A DNA stretch of 64,000 bases from Lachnospiraceae bacterium RM5 (GCA_900110975.1 FOFK01000002.1:280503-344502), one strand, 5' to 3'; shown: positions 18,757 to 28,135, counted from the first letter of the stretch. Translations and numbers: made by a program. The notes: generated by a model not told the origin, from the sequence alone.

Positions 18757-20274
18757 TTATTTCTTTTGTCTAAGCACCGGTTTAATACCATATACGTCTT
18801 CAAAAAATTTTGCTTTTGCATTAAAAAGACCTTTTTCAAGTGTAATATCTGTTGAATTATATGAAGTAATATATAATTTATTTTCCTTTAAATTTACCTT
18901 AAAATCCCTGAATTTCTGCTTATGACTTCTATCCATTGCATTGGCAACCTTTAGAATGGCAACCATTTTAACAACAAGCATAAAGTCATTTATTCTACCT
19001 TTATAAGCATCCATTTCTTCAAAAATATCCATTGTATTATATTTTACAACATTTGCAACTATTTCCCTTTCTCTATGGGAAAGCCCGATTATTTCCGTTG
19101 CCATGATTATATTATATGAGCTTTCTCCAGCTGAATTAATACTAATATATTTTCCACAATCATGAAGTATCGCAGCAATCTGTAGCAGTTTTCTTTCATT
19201 TTTTCCAAGTCCGTGATACTTTTTCATTACATCAAAAATCTTAACAACATTTTTCTCAAGAATTGCAATATGTTCCTGGTTGCCCTTATATCTTTTTGCT
19301 ATTAATCTTGAGTGATTTAAAATATCCTCATCAAAATCATGGAGTAGTTTAATTTTCTTATTCTTTATCGCATAATCAAAAGCTATACCATCGCATAAAT
19401 CAACCATTGGAAACCATATTTTTTCAGCTTTTGTTTCTTCTAAGAATCTGTTATATACTTCCATTGCAGGAATAAATCTTAAAGCCTGTTCTAAAGATAT
19501 ATCAAAAGATTTAGATAATTCTTCCGGTGACTTTTTCATCAGCTTCTTATAGCGTGAAAAAAATTCATCCTTTCCTATAATCCTTTCCCCATTCATTTCA
19601 TCCTTTACAAAATATTCTCCATAATCACCAATAGCTATAATATTTTTTATCTTTTTATCTTTTATAAACATCTTCTTAAATGTATATAAATCATTATTTA
19701 TAAGTTCTTCTATCAGACTGTTAAAATGTTCTTTATCTGTGCTAAGTCCATAAATAAGTTCCCTTATGCGCAAAGAACCAAGTTTTATATTCTGCGTAGT
19801 TGAAAGAAATCCATTTTCATACAACGAAACCTGTATACTTCCTGCACCAACATCAATTATCAAAGTACCTTCTTCTATAAATGAAAAAAAATCAGGCTTA
19901 AATGACATGGCCTTATAACTCAGAAATCTTTGTTCTGAGTTACTAAGCACACATACATTTAAACCTGTTTTTACTCTTATCCTGTCAAGGATTATATGTC
20001 TGTTTTTTGCTTCCCTTATTGAACTTGTTGTATAAGCTACATAATCATTTACATTATATTCCTTCATAATTTTCGTAAAATCAAGAAGCACATTTTCTAG
20101 TTCATCCATATGAGATAAATTAACACTGCCGGTGACATAGGTATCCTTACCTAATTCCATAGTATGTCTTATATCATCAATAATCCTGATTCCTTTATCT
20201 TTTGATATCTCATATATTTTCATTTCAAGTTCATCCGAGCCCACATCAATGGCACTAAACAACCTGTATACCAT
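18757..20274 (-). CDS. Ppx/GppA-type phosphatase with C-terminal HD domain
   Basis: Probable exopolyphosphatase and/or guanosine pentaphosphate phosphohydrolase. About 505 residues: an ASKHA-fold N-terminal half (FSAIDVGSDELEMKIYE at the start, LIIDVGAGSIQVSLYE for the phosphate loop) and an HD-type C-terminal half (about 320-500) with ILHDCGKYISI. The usual catalytic Glu region appears less canonical than in E. coli Ppx, so activity should not be assumed. I use the ATG at 20274, which has GGGGTGAT just before it. It sits between the DUF815 ATPase gene and ppk1. Confidence 0.85.
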   Translation of the reverse strand: MVYRLFSAIDVGSDELEMKIYEISKDKGIRIIDDIRHTMELGKDTYVTGSVNLSHMDELENVLLDFTKIMKEYNVNDYVAYTTSSIREAKNRHIILDRIRVKTGLNVCVLSNSEQRFLSYKAMSFKPDFFSFIEEGTLIIDVGAGSIQVSLYENGFLSTTQNIKLGSLRIRELIYGLSTDKEHFNSLIEELINNDLYTFKKMFIKDKKIKNIIAIGDYGEYFVKDEMNGERIIGKDEFFSRYKKLMKKSPEELSKSFDISLEQALRFIPAMEVYNRFLEETKAEKIWFPMVDLCDGIAFDYAIKNKKIKLLHDFDEDILNHSRLIAKRYKGNQEHIAILEKNVVKIFDVMKKYHGLGKNERKLLQIAAILHDCGKYISINSAGESSYNIIMATEIIGLSHREREIVANVVKYNTMDIFEEMDAYKGRINDFMLVVKMVAILKVANAMDRSHKQKFRDFKVNLKENKLYITSYNSTDITLEKGLFNAKAKFFEDVYGIKPVLRQKK

Positions 20275-20318
20275 ATAATCACCCCACAAACATATATTAT
20301 TTCTAACCTTTGCTGTCT

Positions 20319-21638
20319 TTATTTATTTTCTACACCTATAAGATAATCAATAAACTGTCTTGCTGTTCTTCCCGTAAGACCACCATGTCTCATTTCCCAC
20401 TTCATAGCTTCATTATAAAGCTTTTCTTTTTCTATATCCAAATTATATTTTTTTGCAAGCTCATCCACAACATGCTTATATTCTTTAGCTTCCAATGATG
20501 GATAATAAATTGTAATTCCAAACCTTGCAACAAGCGATAACTTCTCCTGAATAGTATCATTATGATGAAGATCTCCATCTGCACCATTGTTATCACTATT
20601 CATTTCTTTAACTAAATGTCTTCTGTTTGAAGAAGCATATATTAAAACATTATCCGGTTTCTTACCAAGCCCTCCTTCAATAATAGCTTTCAAATACTTA
20701 TATTCTATTTCAAAACTTTCAAAAGAAAGGTCGTCCATATATATTATAAATTTATAATTTCTATCTTTTATTGTTTCAATAATTTCAGATAAAGCCTCAA
20801 ACTGATACTTATATACTTCTATAACCCTGAGTCCGTCAGTAAAAAATTCATTTAATATAGCTTTTACACTTGATGATTTTCCTGTTCCGCTGTCACCAAA
20901 TAATAATACATTATTAGCTTTTTTTCCTTCAATAAAAGCCTTTGTATTCTCAATAAGTTTTTTCTTCTGGAGCTCGTAACCAATAAGATCATTAAGATAA
21001 ATATGCTCTATACTTGTAATTGGAATAATACTATATGATGAATCCTTATTCTCTTTTATTCTAAACGCTTTATTTAAGCCAAATTTACCAACACCATATT
21101 CTCTGTAAAACAAAGTTACACTTTTATAAAAACTTGCTATATCCTCTGCTTCTTCAAGATTCTTTGTAAGCTCCAAAATTCTGTCTCTTATTCTTTTATT
21201 GAAAACTTTTCCGGTATCACTATAAGCCTTATAATCGCATATAATAGCAGAAATATCACTTCCCAGTGCCTTATCAATTCTGTCAAAATCAAATTCAAAA
21301 AGCTTTTTAAAAATCAGAAAATCATGAATGGCGACCTGGTTAATACTGCCATCTTTTTTATCATTCATTTCACATGCCATTGAAAATGCATTCTCATTAC
21401 TTGCAAGAATAAACCCTAAAAATGCATGATACAGATTTCCTTCAAATCCGTAATGTTCAGAAAATTCAATAAGCTCATTTCCACATTTGTATGCAAGATT
21501 CAAAAGATGATTTTCATTATTATCCTCATCAATTACTGAATTGATAAGATCTGCAATATCATAAAACAAATCATTATATGCAGACATATTTTTATAAATA
21601 ATCAAAGTATTTACATCAACATTTCCTTTACCTGTCAT
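20319..21638 (-). CDS. DUF815-family AAA ATPase
   Basis: A cytoplasmic P-loop ATPase of unclear role. The protein (about 439 residues) has an N-terminal helical region and a C-terminal AAA core: Walker A LFGDSGTGKSSSVKAI (about 240-255), Walker B-like FIIYMDDLSFE, a sensor segment VLIYASSNRRHLVKE and a C-terminal arginine-rich WEMRHGGLTGRTARQFIDYL. The longer frame from 21698 starts at TTG inside the end of pheA; the ATG at 21638 is preferred because AAGGA and GGTGG lie in front of it. It is in the operon between pheA and the Ppx-like gene. Confidence 0.85.
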   Translation of the reverse strand: MTGKGNVDVNTLIIYKNMSAYNDLFYDIADLINSVIDEDNNENHLLNLAYKCGNELIEFSEHYGFEGNLYHAFLGFILASNENAFSMACEMNDKKDGSINQVAIHDFLIFKKLFEFDFDRIDKALGSDISAIICDYKAYSDTGKVFNKRIRDRILELTKNLEEAEDIASFYKSVTLFYREYGVGKFGLNKAFRIKENKDSSYSIIPITSIEHIYLNDLIGYELQKKKLIENTKAFIEGKKANNVLLFGDSGTGKSSSVKAILNEFFTDGLRVIEVYKYQFEALSEIIETIKDRNYKFIIYMDDLSFESFEIEYKYLKAIIEGGLGKKPDNVLIYASSNRRHLVKEMNSDNNGADGDLHHNDTIQEKLSLVARFGITIYYPSLEAKEYKHVVDELAKKYNLDIEKEKLYNEAMKWEMRHGGLTGRTARQFIDYLIGVENK

Positions 21639-21684
21639 ATCCACCAATCCTTCTTTTCTATCTGATTTATATACAAATAATATT

Positions 21685-22818
21685 TTAATAATTTCCAAGA
21701 ATACGTATAAAGCTTGCCTCTTCTCTGATTCCTCTTATTGCATTTAATGTTCCTGAATCATTAAAATCGCCTTCAAATTCAACAAAGAATCTATATTCCC
21801 AGCTCTTATCCTTTATAGGTCTGGATTCAATCTTTGTCATGTTAAGACCATTATAAATAAAGTGGGAAAGAATATTATATAAAGTACCGCTCTTATGTGG
21901 TATTTCAAAGTAAAGGCTTACTTTCTTTGCAGTCTTTGTATATATTTTATTTTTACTTACAATAATAAATCTTGTTGTATTATTATCATTTTTATTTATA
22001 TTCTCTTCAAGAATCTTTAAATCATATATTTTTGCTGCAAGTGTGCTTGCTATTGCAGCCTGATTTTTTTTATTTTCATCTTTTACTTTTTTTGCTGAAA
22101 GAGCTGTATTAGCCTGTGCAATTTTTTGCCACGTTGGATAATTATCAAGATATTCCCTGCATTGCATAATTCCCTGCGGATGAGAATATACTCTGTCAAT
22201 ATCTTCTATTGTTGAATCCTTTGTACCAAGCAAAGCATGTCTTACAATTACATCAGTTTCATCAACAATACAATTATCATATTCAACCAGCAAATCGTAA
22301 ACATCATTAACTATGCCGGCCGTTGTATTTTCTATAGGTAAAACAGCATAATCTGCATTACCATCTTTAACCTCTTTCATGGTCTCATTAAAAGTCGAAA
22401 CATTATACATATCAGCATCTTCGCCGAAATAATTAATTGTAGCCTGATAACTGTAAGCTCCTTCAACTCCCTGATATACGACCTTTACATCTTTTTTATT
22501 TATTTTTTCAATCTCTGTAAATCCTGTATTAAAATCTATTCCATTTTCCGTTAAAAGTCTGTATTGAAGTTTTCTGCTGATAGCCATAATCTGTGTAAAC
22601 AATTCTTCAGTACCATTTTTATTAAATTCATTTTTTGCAAATGACTTTACTTTTTCAATTTTTTCTTCTTCACGCTTTCTGTCTAATACGTCTTTACCCA
22701 CACTAATTTTATAATTAGCAACATCTTCGCAAAGTTTCATTCTCTTTTCAAAGAGACTTACTATCTCTTTATCAATAACATCAATATCTTCACGTATTAA
22801 ATTCAAATCAAGTTCCAT
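21685..22818 (-). CDS. pheA: Bifunctional chorismate mutase / prephenate dehydratase
   Basis: Catalyses chorismate to prephenate and prephenate to phenylpyruvate in phenylalanine synthesis. The 377 residues show an AroQ mutase domain (about 1-90; IDKEIVSLFEKRMKLCEDVANYK), a prephenate dehydratase domain (about 112-290; GAYSYQATINYFG, PIENTTAGIVNDVYDLL, and NTTRFIIVSK with the catalytic Thr) and an ACT regulatory domain with SGTLYNILSHF and the phenylalanine-binding IESRPIK. Feedback inhibition by phenylalanine is therefore likely. It begins two bases after the folC stop, behind AAGGAAA. Confidence 0.95.
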   Translation of the reverse strand: MELDLNLIREDIDVIDKEIVSLFEKRMKLCEDVANYKISVGKDVLDRKREEEKIEKVKSFAKNEFNKNGTEELFTQIMAISRKLQYRLLTENGIDFNTGFTEIEKINKKDVKVVYQGVEGAYSYQATINYFGEDADMYNVSTFNETMKEVKDGNADYAVLPIENTTAGIVNDVYDLLVEYDNCIVDETDVIVRHALLGTKDSTIEDIDRVYSHPQGIMQCREYLDNYPTWQKIAQANTALSAKKVKDENKKNQAAIASTLAAKIYDLKILEENINKNDNNTTRFIIVSKNKIYTKTAKKVSLYFEIPHKSGTLYNILSHFIYNGLNMTKIESRPIKDKSWEYRFFVEFEGDFNDSGTLNAIRGIREEASFIRILGNY

Positions 22819-22820
22819 AA

Positions 22821-24152
22821 TTATTTCCTTTGTCCTTTTAATAAATTTTCTTTTATCTTTCCAATGTAAGATAATGAACCATATACAAATATGACTCCCT
22901 CATCTCCCGCAAAATTCTTAGCACTATCAAGTGCTTTTATTATATCATCTTCAAACAAAACATTTTTATTATATTTTTTTGCAGTATTTTTAAGTATTTC
23001 TCCATCTAAGGCCCTGTTATTATCAGGAGGAGTAATTGTAATAATCTCATCAGCAAACTCTGCTGTTTTTTCAAGAATTTTTTCAAAATCTTTATCCTTT
23101 AATACTCCTATTATATAAACTATCTTTTTCTTTGTAAAATAAATTTTTATTGATTCTCTCACATATTTTATGGCTTCAGGATTGTGACCTCCATCAATAT
23201 AAACAAGTGGTTTGGTACTTATTTTTTCAAATCTTCCATGCCATCTTGAATTTTTTATACCTTCATAAACCACTTCATCTTCCATTAACTTTTCATATCC
23301 AAGCTTTGAAAGTGCTCTTACAGATTCGATTGCAGTAGCCACATTTTCCTTTTGAAATGTACCGATATTATAAGTACATATATCCTTAAATTCCTTACCA
23401 TCACTACATTTATAATCAATAATTGTTTTATCTTTTTTGTATTTCGCATTTGCTCCATTTGTCAAAATAACTTTGGCACCTGATTTTTTTCCTTCTTCTT
23501 CAAAAACTTTCCTGACATTATTTTTTTCACAAACCGTATTTCCAAGCACAACTATGGAATTTTCTTTGATAATTCCAGCTTTTTGATATGCAATTTTTTC
23601 AAGTGTATCTCCAAGAAAATCTTTATGATCAAAGTCTATTGATGTAATCACAGACATAATATTTGAAGATAAGGCATTTGTAGCATCTTCTCTTCCACCC
23701 ATTCCCGCTTCCATTAATGCAAAATCCACTTCATTCTGTGAAAAATAAAGATATGCAAGAGCGGTTTCTATCTCAAATGCAGTAGGAAGATGATTTTCAT
23801 CCCCATCTTCTTTCATCTTATCTATAACATCTTTTATTTTTATAATAATACTTACATAATCATCTTCTGAAATATTTTTGTTATTTATAGTAAACATCTC
23901 TTCATATTCAAAGACATATGGTGAATTATATCTTCCCACCTTATACCCTGCTGCAATCATCATTTCAGAAATGTATGAAGAAACAGAACCTTTTCCATTT
24001 GTTCCGGCAATCTGTATAACTTTTACTTTTTCCTGAGGATTCCCAAGAAGGTTTAATAGTTTCCTCATTGTATCAAGTCCGTACACACTGCCTCTTTTTC
24101 TTTCATTTTCAACAAATTCCCTGGCCTGTGTAAAATTCTGTATATTATTCAT
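22821..24152 (-). CDS. folC: Folylpolyglutamate synthase / dihydrofolate synthase
   Basis: An ATP-dependent Mur-ligase-type enzyme that adds glutamate to folates. The 443 residues contain the P-loop IQIAGTNGKGSVSSYI (about 46-60), YRVGRYNSPYVF-like substrate residues, the metal/ATP motif MEAGMGGREDATNAL and ITSIDFDHKDFLGDTLEKIA, and a C-terminal domain with YIDGGHNPEAIKY. It is the first gene of the eleven-gene minus-strand unit reaching alr at 8691. The ATG has GAGG seven bases upstream. folA and thyA, other folate-cycle genes, lie elsewhere in the window. Confidence 0.94.
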   Translation of the reverse strand: MNNIQNFTQAREFVENERKRGSVYGLDTMRKLLNLLGNPQEKVKVIQIAGTNGKGSVSSYISEMMIAAGYKVGRYNSPYVFEYEEMFTINNKNISEDDYVSIIIKIKDVIDKMKEDGDENHLPTAFEIETALAYLYFSQNEVDFALMEAGMGGREDATNALSSNIMSVITSIDFDHKDFLGDTLEKIAYQKAGIIKENSIVVLGNTVCEKNNVRKVFEEEGKKSGAKVILTNGANAKYKKDKTIIDYKCSDGKEFKDICTYNIGTFQKENVATAIESVRALSKLGYEKLMEDEVVYEGIKNSRWHGRFEKISTKPLVYIDGGHNPEAIKYVRESIKIYFTKKKIVYIIGVLKDKDFEKILEKTAEFADEIITITPPDNNRALDGEILKNTAKKYNKNVLFEDDIIKALDSAKNFAGDEGVIFVYGSLSYIGKIKENLLKGQRK

Positions 24153-24211
24153 TGTGTCCTCTTTTAAATACTTTATATAATCTATATTTTATCTTAATTT
24201 AACCTATTACT

Positions 24212-24220
24212 AGTATATCA
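24212..24220 (-). promoter_or_regulatory. Possible extended -10 promoter element for folC
   Basis: On the minus strand, TGATATACT reads as an extended -10 box (TGn followed by TATACT). It lies about 60 bases before the folC ATG. No good -35 box stands 17 bases upstream, so the call rests on the -10 alone and on the need for a promoter in front of this long operon. Confidence 0.4.
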
Positions 24221-24271
24221 CAAATATAACAACTAACCCATCATTTATTTTTATACAATTCGGCCACGGCC

Positions 24272-24298
24272 ATATAATTGTGAAAATTACAATTATAT
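24272..24298. repeat. Palindrome near the left side of the IS256 relic
   Basis: ATATAATTGT (24272-24281) and ACAATTATAT (24289-24298) form a perfect 10-bp inverted repeat around a 7-base loop. It lies a few bases before the readable transposase frame. It could be a leftover hairpin of the element or a terminator-like structure between folC's promoter and the relic. It has no T-run in either direction. Confidence 0.5.
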
Positions 24299-24302
24299 AA
24301 AA

Positions 24303-24843
24303 AGAGCCCTTTGCTCACCCTTAAGATATAATTATAATACCCAAAATTCTAATGAAGCTTTTAAAACTCTTTTCCAAAAATGTATCAATAGTGTTCTTAA
24401 AACTGAGTCTTCAGAACAATTAAAGGCTCAACCCTATGAACGATCAGAAGAAAGAACTGACAGTCGCAATGATTCGAGTGAAAGAACTCTGAATACTCGT
24501 ATTGGTTATATTATTCTTTCGGTTCCTAGACATCGTAATCAGCCATTTAGAACCATGATTTTGAAAACTATTCACGCAGTGAAGCTGCTCTTGTTTCCAC
24601 TATGACTAAAATAGTTGTCAATGGTGTATCCACACGAAAAGTATCCAAAGTTGCAGAAACTTTATGTGGAACTTCTTTCTCAAAATCAACTGTTTCTGAA
24701 CTATGTAAGGATTTAGATGTTGAAATGAATAAATTTAGGAAACGTCCGTTATTCTATCATCCGACGCTTAGAGAAATGGAGTCGAATCATGAAGAAATGG
24801 CCAAAATTGCACAAGAGCAACAGCTAGCATTAATTGCATAATA
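24303..24843 (+). pseudogene. IS256-family transposase relic (frameshift and internal deletion)
   Basis: Reading from about 24315, the segment FKTLFQKCINSVLKTESSEQ, then ERTLNTRIGYIILSVPRHRN, matches the N-terminal region of mutator/IS256-type transposases. The frame breaks near 24555-24575 and continues as ENYSRSEAALVST and VVNGVSTRKVSKVAETLCG, followed by SFSKSTVSELCKDLD. After FRKRP the text jumps to FYHPTLREMESNHEEMAKI and ends at 24841. The catalytic core, with the DDE residues expected between, is absent. So it is non-functional twice over. A TTACACACAAATTTG sequence just downstream resembles IS256-type ends. Confidence 0.85.
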
Positions 24844-24850
24844 ACAATTA

Positions 24851-24885
24851 AATTTATAGCTTAAGGGAATTTACACACAAATTTG
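24851..24885. repeat. IS256-type terminal sequence, copy 1
   Basis: A 35-base segment ending in TTTACACACAAATTTG lies directly after the transposase relic, as expected for the right end of an IS256-family element. It matches a second segment at 25177-25211 at 33 of 35 positions. The two copies bracket the 73-bp repeat array. Confidence 0.7.
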
Positions 24886-24887
24886 GA

Positions 24888-25179
24888 ATTGACTCTTTTA
24901 GAAGTGCAAAACAGACGGATTTAGCAAGAACAGGCTATAAAAAAAGAGATGCAGTAAAATTTATAGCTTTTAGAAGCGCAAAACAGGCGGTTTTGACAAA
25001 AATAGGCTATAAAAAAATGAGAAGTAGAAAAATTTATAGCTTTTAAAGGCGCAAAACGGGCGGTTTTGACAAAAATAGGCTATAAAAAAATGAGAAGTAG
25101 AAAAATTTATAGCTTTTAAAAGTGCAAAACGGACAAATTGGGTAAAAATTGACTATAAAAAAAGCAAAACTAGAAAAAT
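24888..25179. repeat. 73-bp tandem repeat with nested palindromes, four units
   Basis: Four units lie in exact 73-bp register (starts at about 24888, 24961, 25034 and 25107). The middle two are nearly identical; the outer two have drifted. Each unit has an outer inverted pair TTTATAGC ... GCTATAAA and an inner pair CAAAAC ... GTTTTG, so a unit can fold as a long stem with a loop hairpin. In the outer units the inner pair is degraded. No open frame runs through it. The array is bounded on both sides by IS256-type end sequence. Confidence 0.85.
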
Positions 25180-25211
25180 TTATAGCTCAAGGAAATTTAC
25201 ACACAAATTTG
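25177..25211. repeat. IS256-type terminal sequence, copy 2
   Basis: Second copy of the 35-base end-like segment (33/35 identical to 24851-24885), at the right boundary of the 73-bp array. A second end without a second transposase suggests that a duplication, or another decayed element, built the array. Confidence 0.65.
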
Positions 25212-25357
25212 TACTTAACTTTTATTTTTATACAAATCTTTATTTATACATTTATTTTTTAAATAAATTAATTATAGCCTAATTTTTTCTACACCATAAT
25301 CCAACTATATGTTATTATTTTTATATGATTATAATATTACATTTTAGGAGGAGGCTT

Positions 25358-26794
25358 ATGAAAAACCTTATTTCAAAAAAAACCGGCATTTTTAAGAAAA
25401 GTATTCTATTTCTTTTAATAGCTTCAATGATTTTTTCTCTGTCTGCGTGCAGAAAGAAAAATCCTGTTTTTAAAGAAGATGAAGCTGTTACAGGTGAAAG
25501 ATTACAGGCAGACTGGATAGATAAAGCTATTATCTATGAAGTTAATGTACGTCAATATACAAAAGAAGGTACATTTGATGCTTTTTCCAAACACCTTGAA
25601 AGATTAAAAAATATGGGAATTAATACACTTTGGTTTATGCCAATTTATCCAATTTCAGAAGAAAACAGAAAAGGTGAACTTGGTTCATATTATTCTATTT
25701 CAGATTATAAAAATATAAATCCTGAATTTGGAAATCTTGATGATTTTAAAAATCTTGTTGATAAAGCTCATGAAATGGGATTCCATGTAATTATTGACTG
25801 GGTTGCAAACCATACAGGATGGGATCATGTATGGATTAAAGAACATCCGGATTATTATGTTCATGATGACGAAGGAAATATTATCCATCCATTAAATACA
25901 GACTGGTATGATGTTGCACAGCTTGACTATGATAATGAAGATATGCAGACAGCTATGATTGATGCTATGAGTTTCTGGGTTAAAGATATGGATGTTGATG
26001 GTTTCAGATGTGATTATGCTCAGGGTGTACCTGTGGCATTCTGGGAAAAAGCAAGGACGGAACTTGATAAAATAAAACCTATATACATGCTTGCTGAAGA
26101 CGGAACTGAAAGCTCATCACTTCTTTTAAACGCTTTTGATAGCGACTATAATTTTAATTTATATTCATCACTTACCTTTGCATCAAAGATGCCTGGCAGT
26201 GCAGATTCTATATTAAAACATTTTACGGAAGATTTACCTTTCGGATCATTTAGAATGAGTTTTCTTGATAATCACGACCAGAATACATATTCCGGTTCAC
26301 TTAATTTGCGTTATGATCCCGCTTCATTAAATGCATTATATGCAGTGATTTTCACCGGATATGGTGTTCCTCTCATTTATTCAGGAAATGAAGAAGATAT
26401 AGATATTTCCCTTGAATTCTTTGATAAAGATGATATTGAATTTGGTGATTACAAATACGAAGAAATATTAACTGATCTTGCAAATATAAAAACAAGTTAT
26501 AAACCTTTGTATAACGGAATATATGGCGGAAAAGTAAGAGAAATCAAAGAAGATAACAAAAGTGTAATTGCTTATGAAAGAGTTAAAGATGGTGAGAAAA
26601 TTACATTAATTGCAAACATTTCAAATACAAAACAAACAGTAAAATACTCCGGAACTATTTCTTATGGAGATGTCCTTCTTCACGGAAAGGGAGAAGAAAT
26701 TGTTTCTGATAAAAAAGAAGAACTTAATATTAAAGATTTAAATGAACTTGAACCTTTTGAATTCTATATTATTTATTCTCAGTCCGGAAAATAA
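25358..26794 (+). CDS. GH13 alpha-amylase-family lipoprotein
   Basis: An exported glycoside hydrolase family 13 protein, probably acting on alpha-glucans at the cell surface. The start at 25358 has AGGAGGAGG immediately upstream; the frame upstream of it is not needed. The N-terminus is a lipoprotein signal (IASMIFSLSAC with the lipobox Cys near residue 24). The barrel motifs are present: VIIDWVANHTGWDH, GFRCDYAQG with the nucleophile Asp, MLAEDGTESS with the likely acid/base Glu, and FLDNHDQNTYS. About 478 residues, complete. The exact substrate specificity cannot be told. It stands alone on the plus strand and ends in a strong terminator. Confidence 0.9.
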   Translation: MKNLISKKTGIFKKSILFLLIASMIFSLSACRKKNPVFKEDEAVTGERLQADWIDKAIIYEVNVRQYTKEGTFDAFSKHLERLKNMGINTLWFMPIYPISEENRKGELGSYYSISDYKNINPEFGNLDDFKNLVDKAHEMGFHVIIDWVANHTGWDHVWIKEHPDYYVHDDEGNIIHPLNTDWYDVAQLDYDNEDMQTAMIDAMSFWVKDMDVDGFRCDYAQGVPVAFWEKARTELDKIKPIYMLAEDGTESSSLLLNAFDSDYNFNLYSSLTFASKMPGSADSILKHFTEDLPFGSFRMSFLDNHDQNTYSGSLNLRYDPASLNALYAVIFTGYGVPLIYSGNEEDIDISLEFFDKDDIEFGDYKYEEILTDLANIKTSYKPLYNGIYGGKVREIKEDNKSVIAYERVKDGEKITLIANISNTKQTVKYSGTISYGDVLLHGKGEEIVSDKKEELNIKDLNELEPFEFYIIYSQSGK

Positions 26795-26797
26795 AAA

Positions 26798-26821
26798 AAG
26801 GACCTGCTAATGCAGGTCCTT
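26798..26821. terminator. Bidirectional rho-independent terminator
   Basis: AAGGACCTGC and GCAGGTCCTT form a perfect 10-bp stem with a TAAT loop. The stem is preceded by seven A and followed by TAATTATTT, so it can stop transcription from the amylase gene on the plus strand and from the histidine kinase gene on the minus strand. Confidence 0.9.
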
Positions 26822-26835
26822 AATTATTTACAAAT

Positions 26836-28122
26836 TTATAAACCAAGTGTTATCTTAGAAATAAACTTATCATCATCAATATACATATCTATTGCCCCTT
26901 CATTTTTTTTAATAGTATTTACAATATTCAAAACTCCAAAACCATGATTATGTTTATCCTTTTTATCCGTCATAATCTGATTGTTTTTTATAATAATCTC
27001 ATTGTCTTTTCTTACTGTATTAATGAGTTTTATAAGCAAAAATGAACCATTACTTTTTATTTCAAAAATAATTTTTTTATCATCATCTGTTATTTTATTT
27101 ATGGCTTCAACCACATTTTTAAGTAAATTTGAAATAATAATACATAATTCCCTTTTCATTATTGTCAAATCTTCCTTTACATATCCCTTTACTACTATAT
27201 CACATTCATTTTTCAAAGGTATAAAATAATAATTAAGCATTGTATTAATTATTTCATTCCCCACATCATAATCATATCCTCTTATTGATTCTATATCTTT
27301 TAGCATATCATTTACAAATAATTCTAATGACTCAAAATCGTTTTTCTTTAAATACTGACGGATCTGCACTAACTGTGCATTTGTATCATGTCTGAAATTT
27401 CTTGTAGCCTTTTCCTTTTCTAAAAGAGCACTAAAATATTCTTTCTGCTGTTCATTGTATTTTTCAAGTAATTCATTATCTATCTTATACATCTGTTTTA
27501 CATTAAAATCATATATAAAATATAATGACATTACAAAAATAATGAGTCCGCCGGTCATAACAAGGAATATGCCAATACTGCCTTTTGAATTATCAACATA
27601 TTCTGTAATAACATAAGTGAAAAATGAAATCATGGCAATCATTACATTTAACACTATAGCCCATATTATATTTAAATGCATAGGCATTATAAATGCATTT
27701 TTATCTGTTTTTTTGCCAATAATCAAATAATATATACTCATAATTATAAGAATTACAGATACATAAATAATTGAAACCTGAATTTCATTTTTAATTCTAC
27801 ATAAATGTACAATAAATTGTATTAACGATTCTATAATAGAAAGAATCGGCATTGCAAGAATAAACAACCCCAGCTTTTGTTTAAATTCAAAATTCATCAA
27901 AGTGTATATGGTTATAAATGAAGCAAACAGCCCCATAATTATAACTAATGAACAATCACTATTATAAACAACTATTCCTGAAAAAAAGTACAATATTATA
28001 AGCAATAATACATTTGTCGTATTATATTTTTTTTCAATTTTTCTGCCAAAAACAAATATAAAAAAACATGTGTACTCTGCTATAGTCAAAAAAAACAGTA
28101 CCAGCTTTAAAATATACTCCAT
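26836..28122 (-). CDS. AgrC-like sensor histidine kinase (HPK10 type)
   Basis: A membrane sensor kinase of the type that reads secreted peptides. The 428 residues start with about seven hydrophobic segments (up to about residue 210), then a dimerisation region with the phosphate-accepting His in FRHDTNAQLVQIRQYL, and a GHKL ATPase domain with the N box IISNLLKNVVEAI and the G box HGFGVLNIVNTI. It is the last gene of the operon from 30409 and lies 13 bp after its LytTR partner. AgrC relatives typically detect processed peptides made by an AgrB protease, but no agrB is nearby. GGAG precedes the ATG. Confidence 0.88.
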   Translation of the reverse strand: MEYILKLVLFFLTIAEYTCFFIFVFGRKIEKKYNTTNVLLLIILYFFSGIVVYNSDCSLVIIMGLFASFITIYTLMNFEFKQKLGLFILAMPILSIIESLIQFIVHLCRIKNEIQVSIIYVSVILIIMSIYYLIIGKKTDKNAFIMPMHLNIIWAIVLNVMIAMISFFTYVITEYVDNSKGSIGIFLVMTGGLIIFVMSLYFIYDFNVKQMYKIDNELLEKYNEQQKEYFSALLEKEKATRNFRHDTNAQLVQIRQYLKKNDFESLELFVNDMLKDIESIRGYDYDVGNEIINTMLNYYFIPLKNECDIVVKGYVKEDLTIMKRELCIIISNLLKNVVEAINKITDDDKKIIFEIKSNGSFLLIKLINTVRKDNEIIIKNNQIMTDKKDKHNHGFGVLNIVNTIKKNEGAIDMYIDDDKFISKITLGL

Positions 28123-28135
28123 ATAAACTCCTTTA

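Noticed and set aside
21638-21698. Longer start of the DUF815 ATPase at the TTG 21698
   Set aside because: No ribosome binding site for it, and it lies inside the end of pheA. The ATG at 21638 has AAGGA and GGTGG upstream.
24888-25179. CRISPR array
   Set aside because: Units are directly tandem at 73 bp with no unique spacers.
25325-25358. Amylase start at 25325
   Set aside because: The first 11 codons include the ribosome binding site itself (AGGAGGAGG) and spoil the lipoprotein signal.
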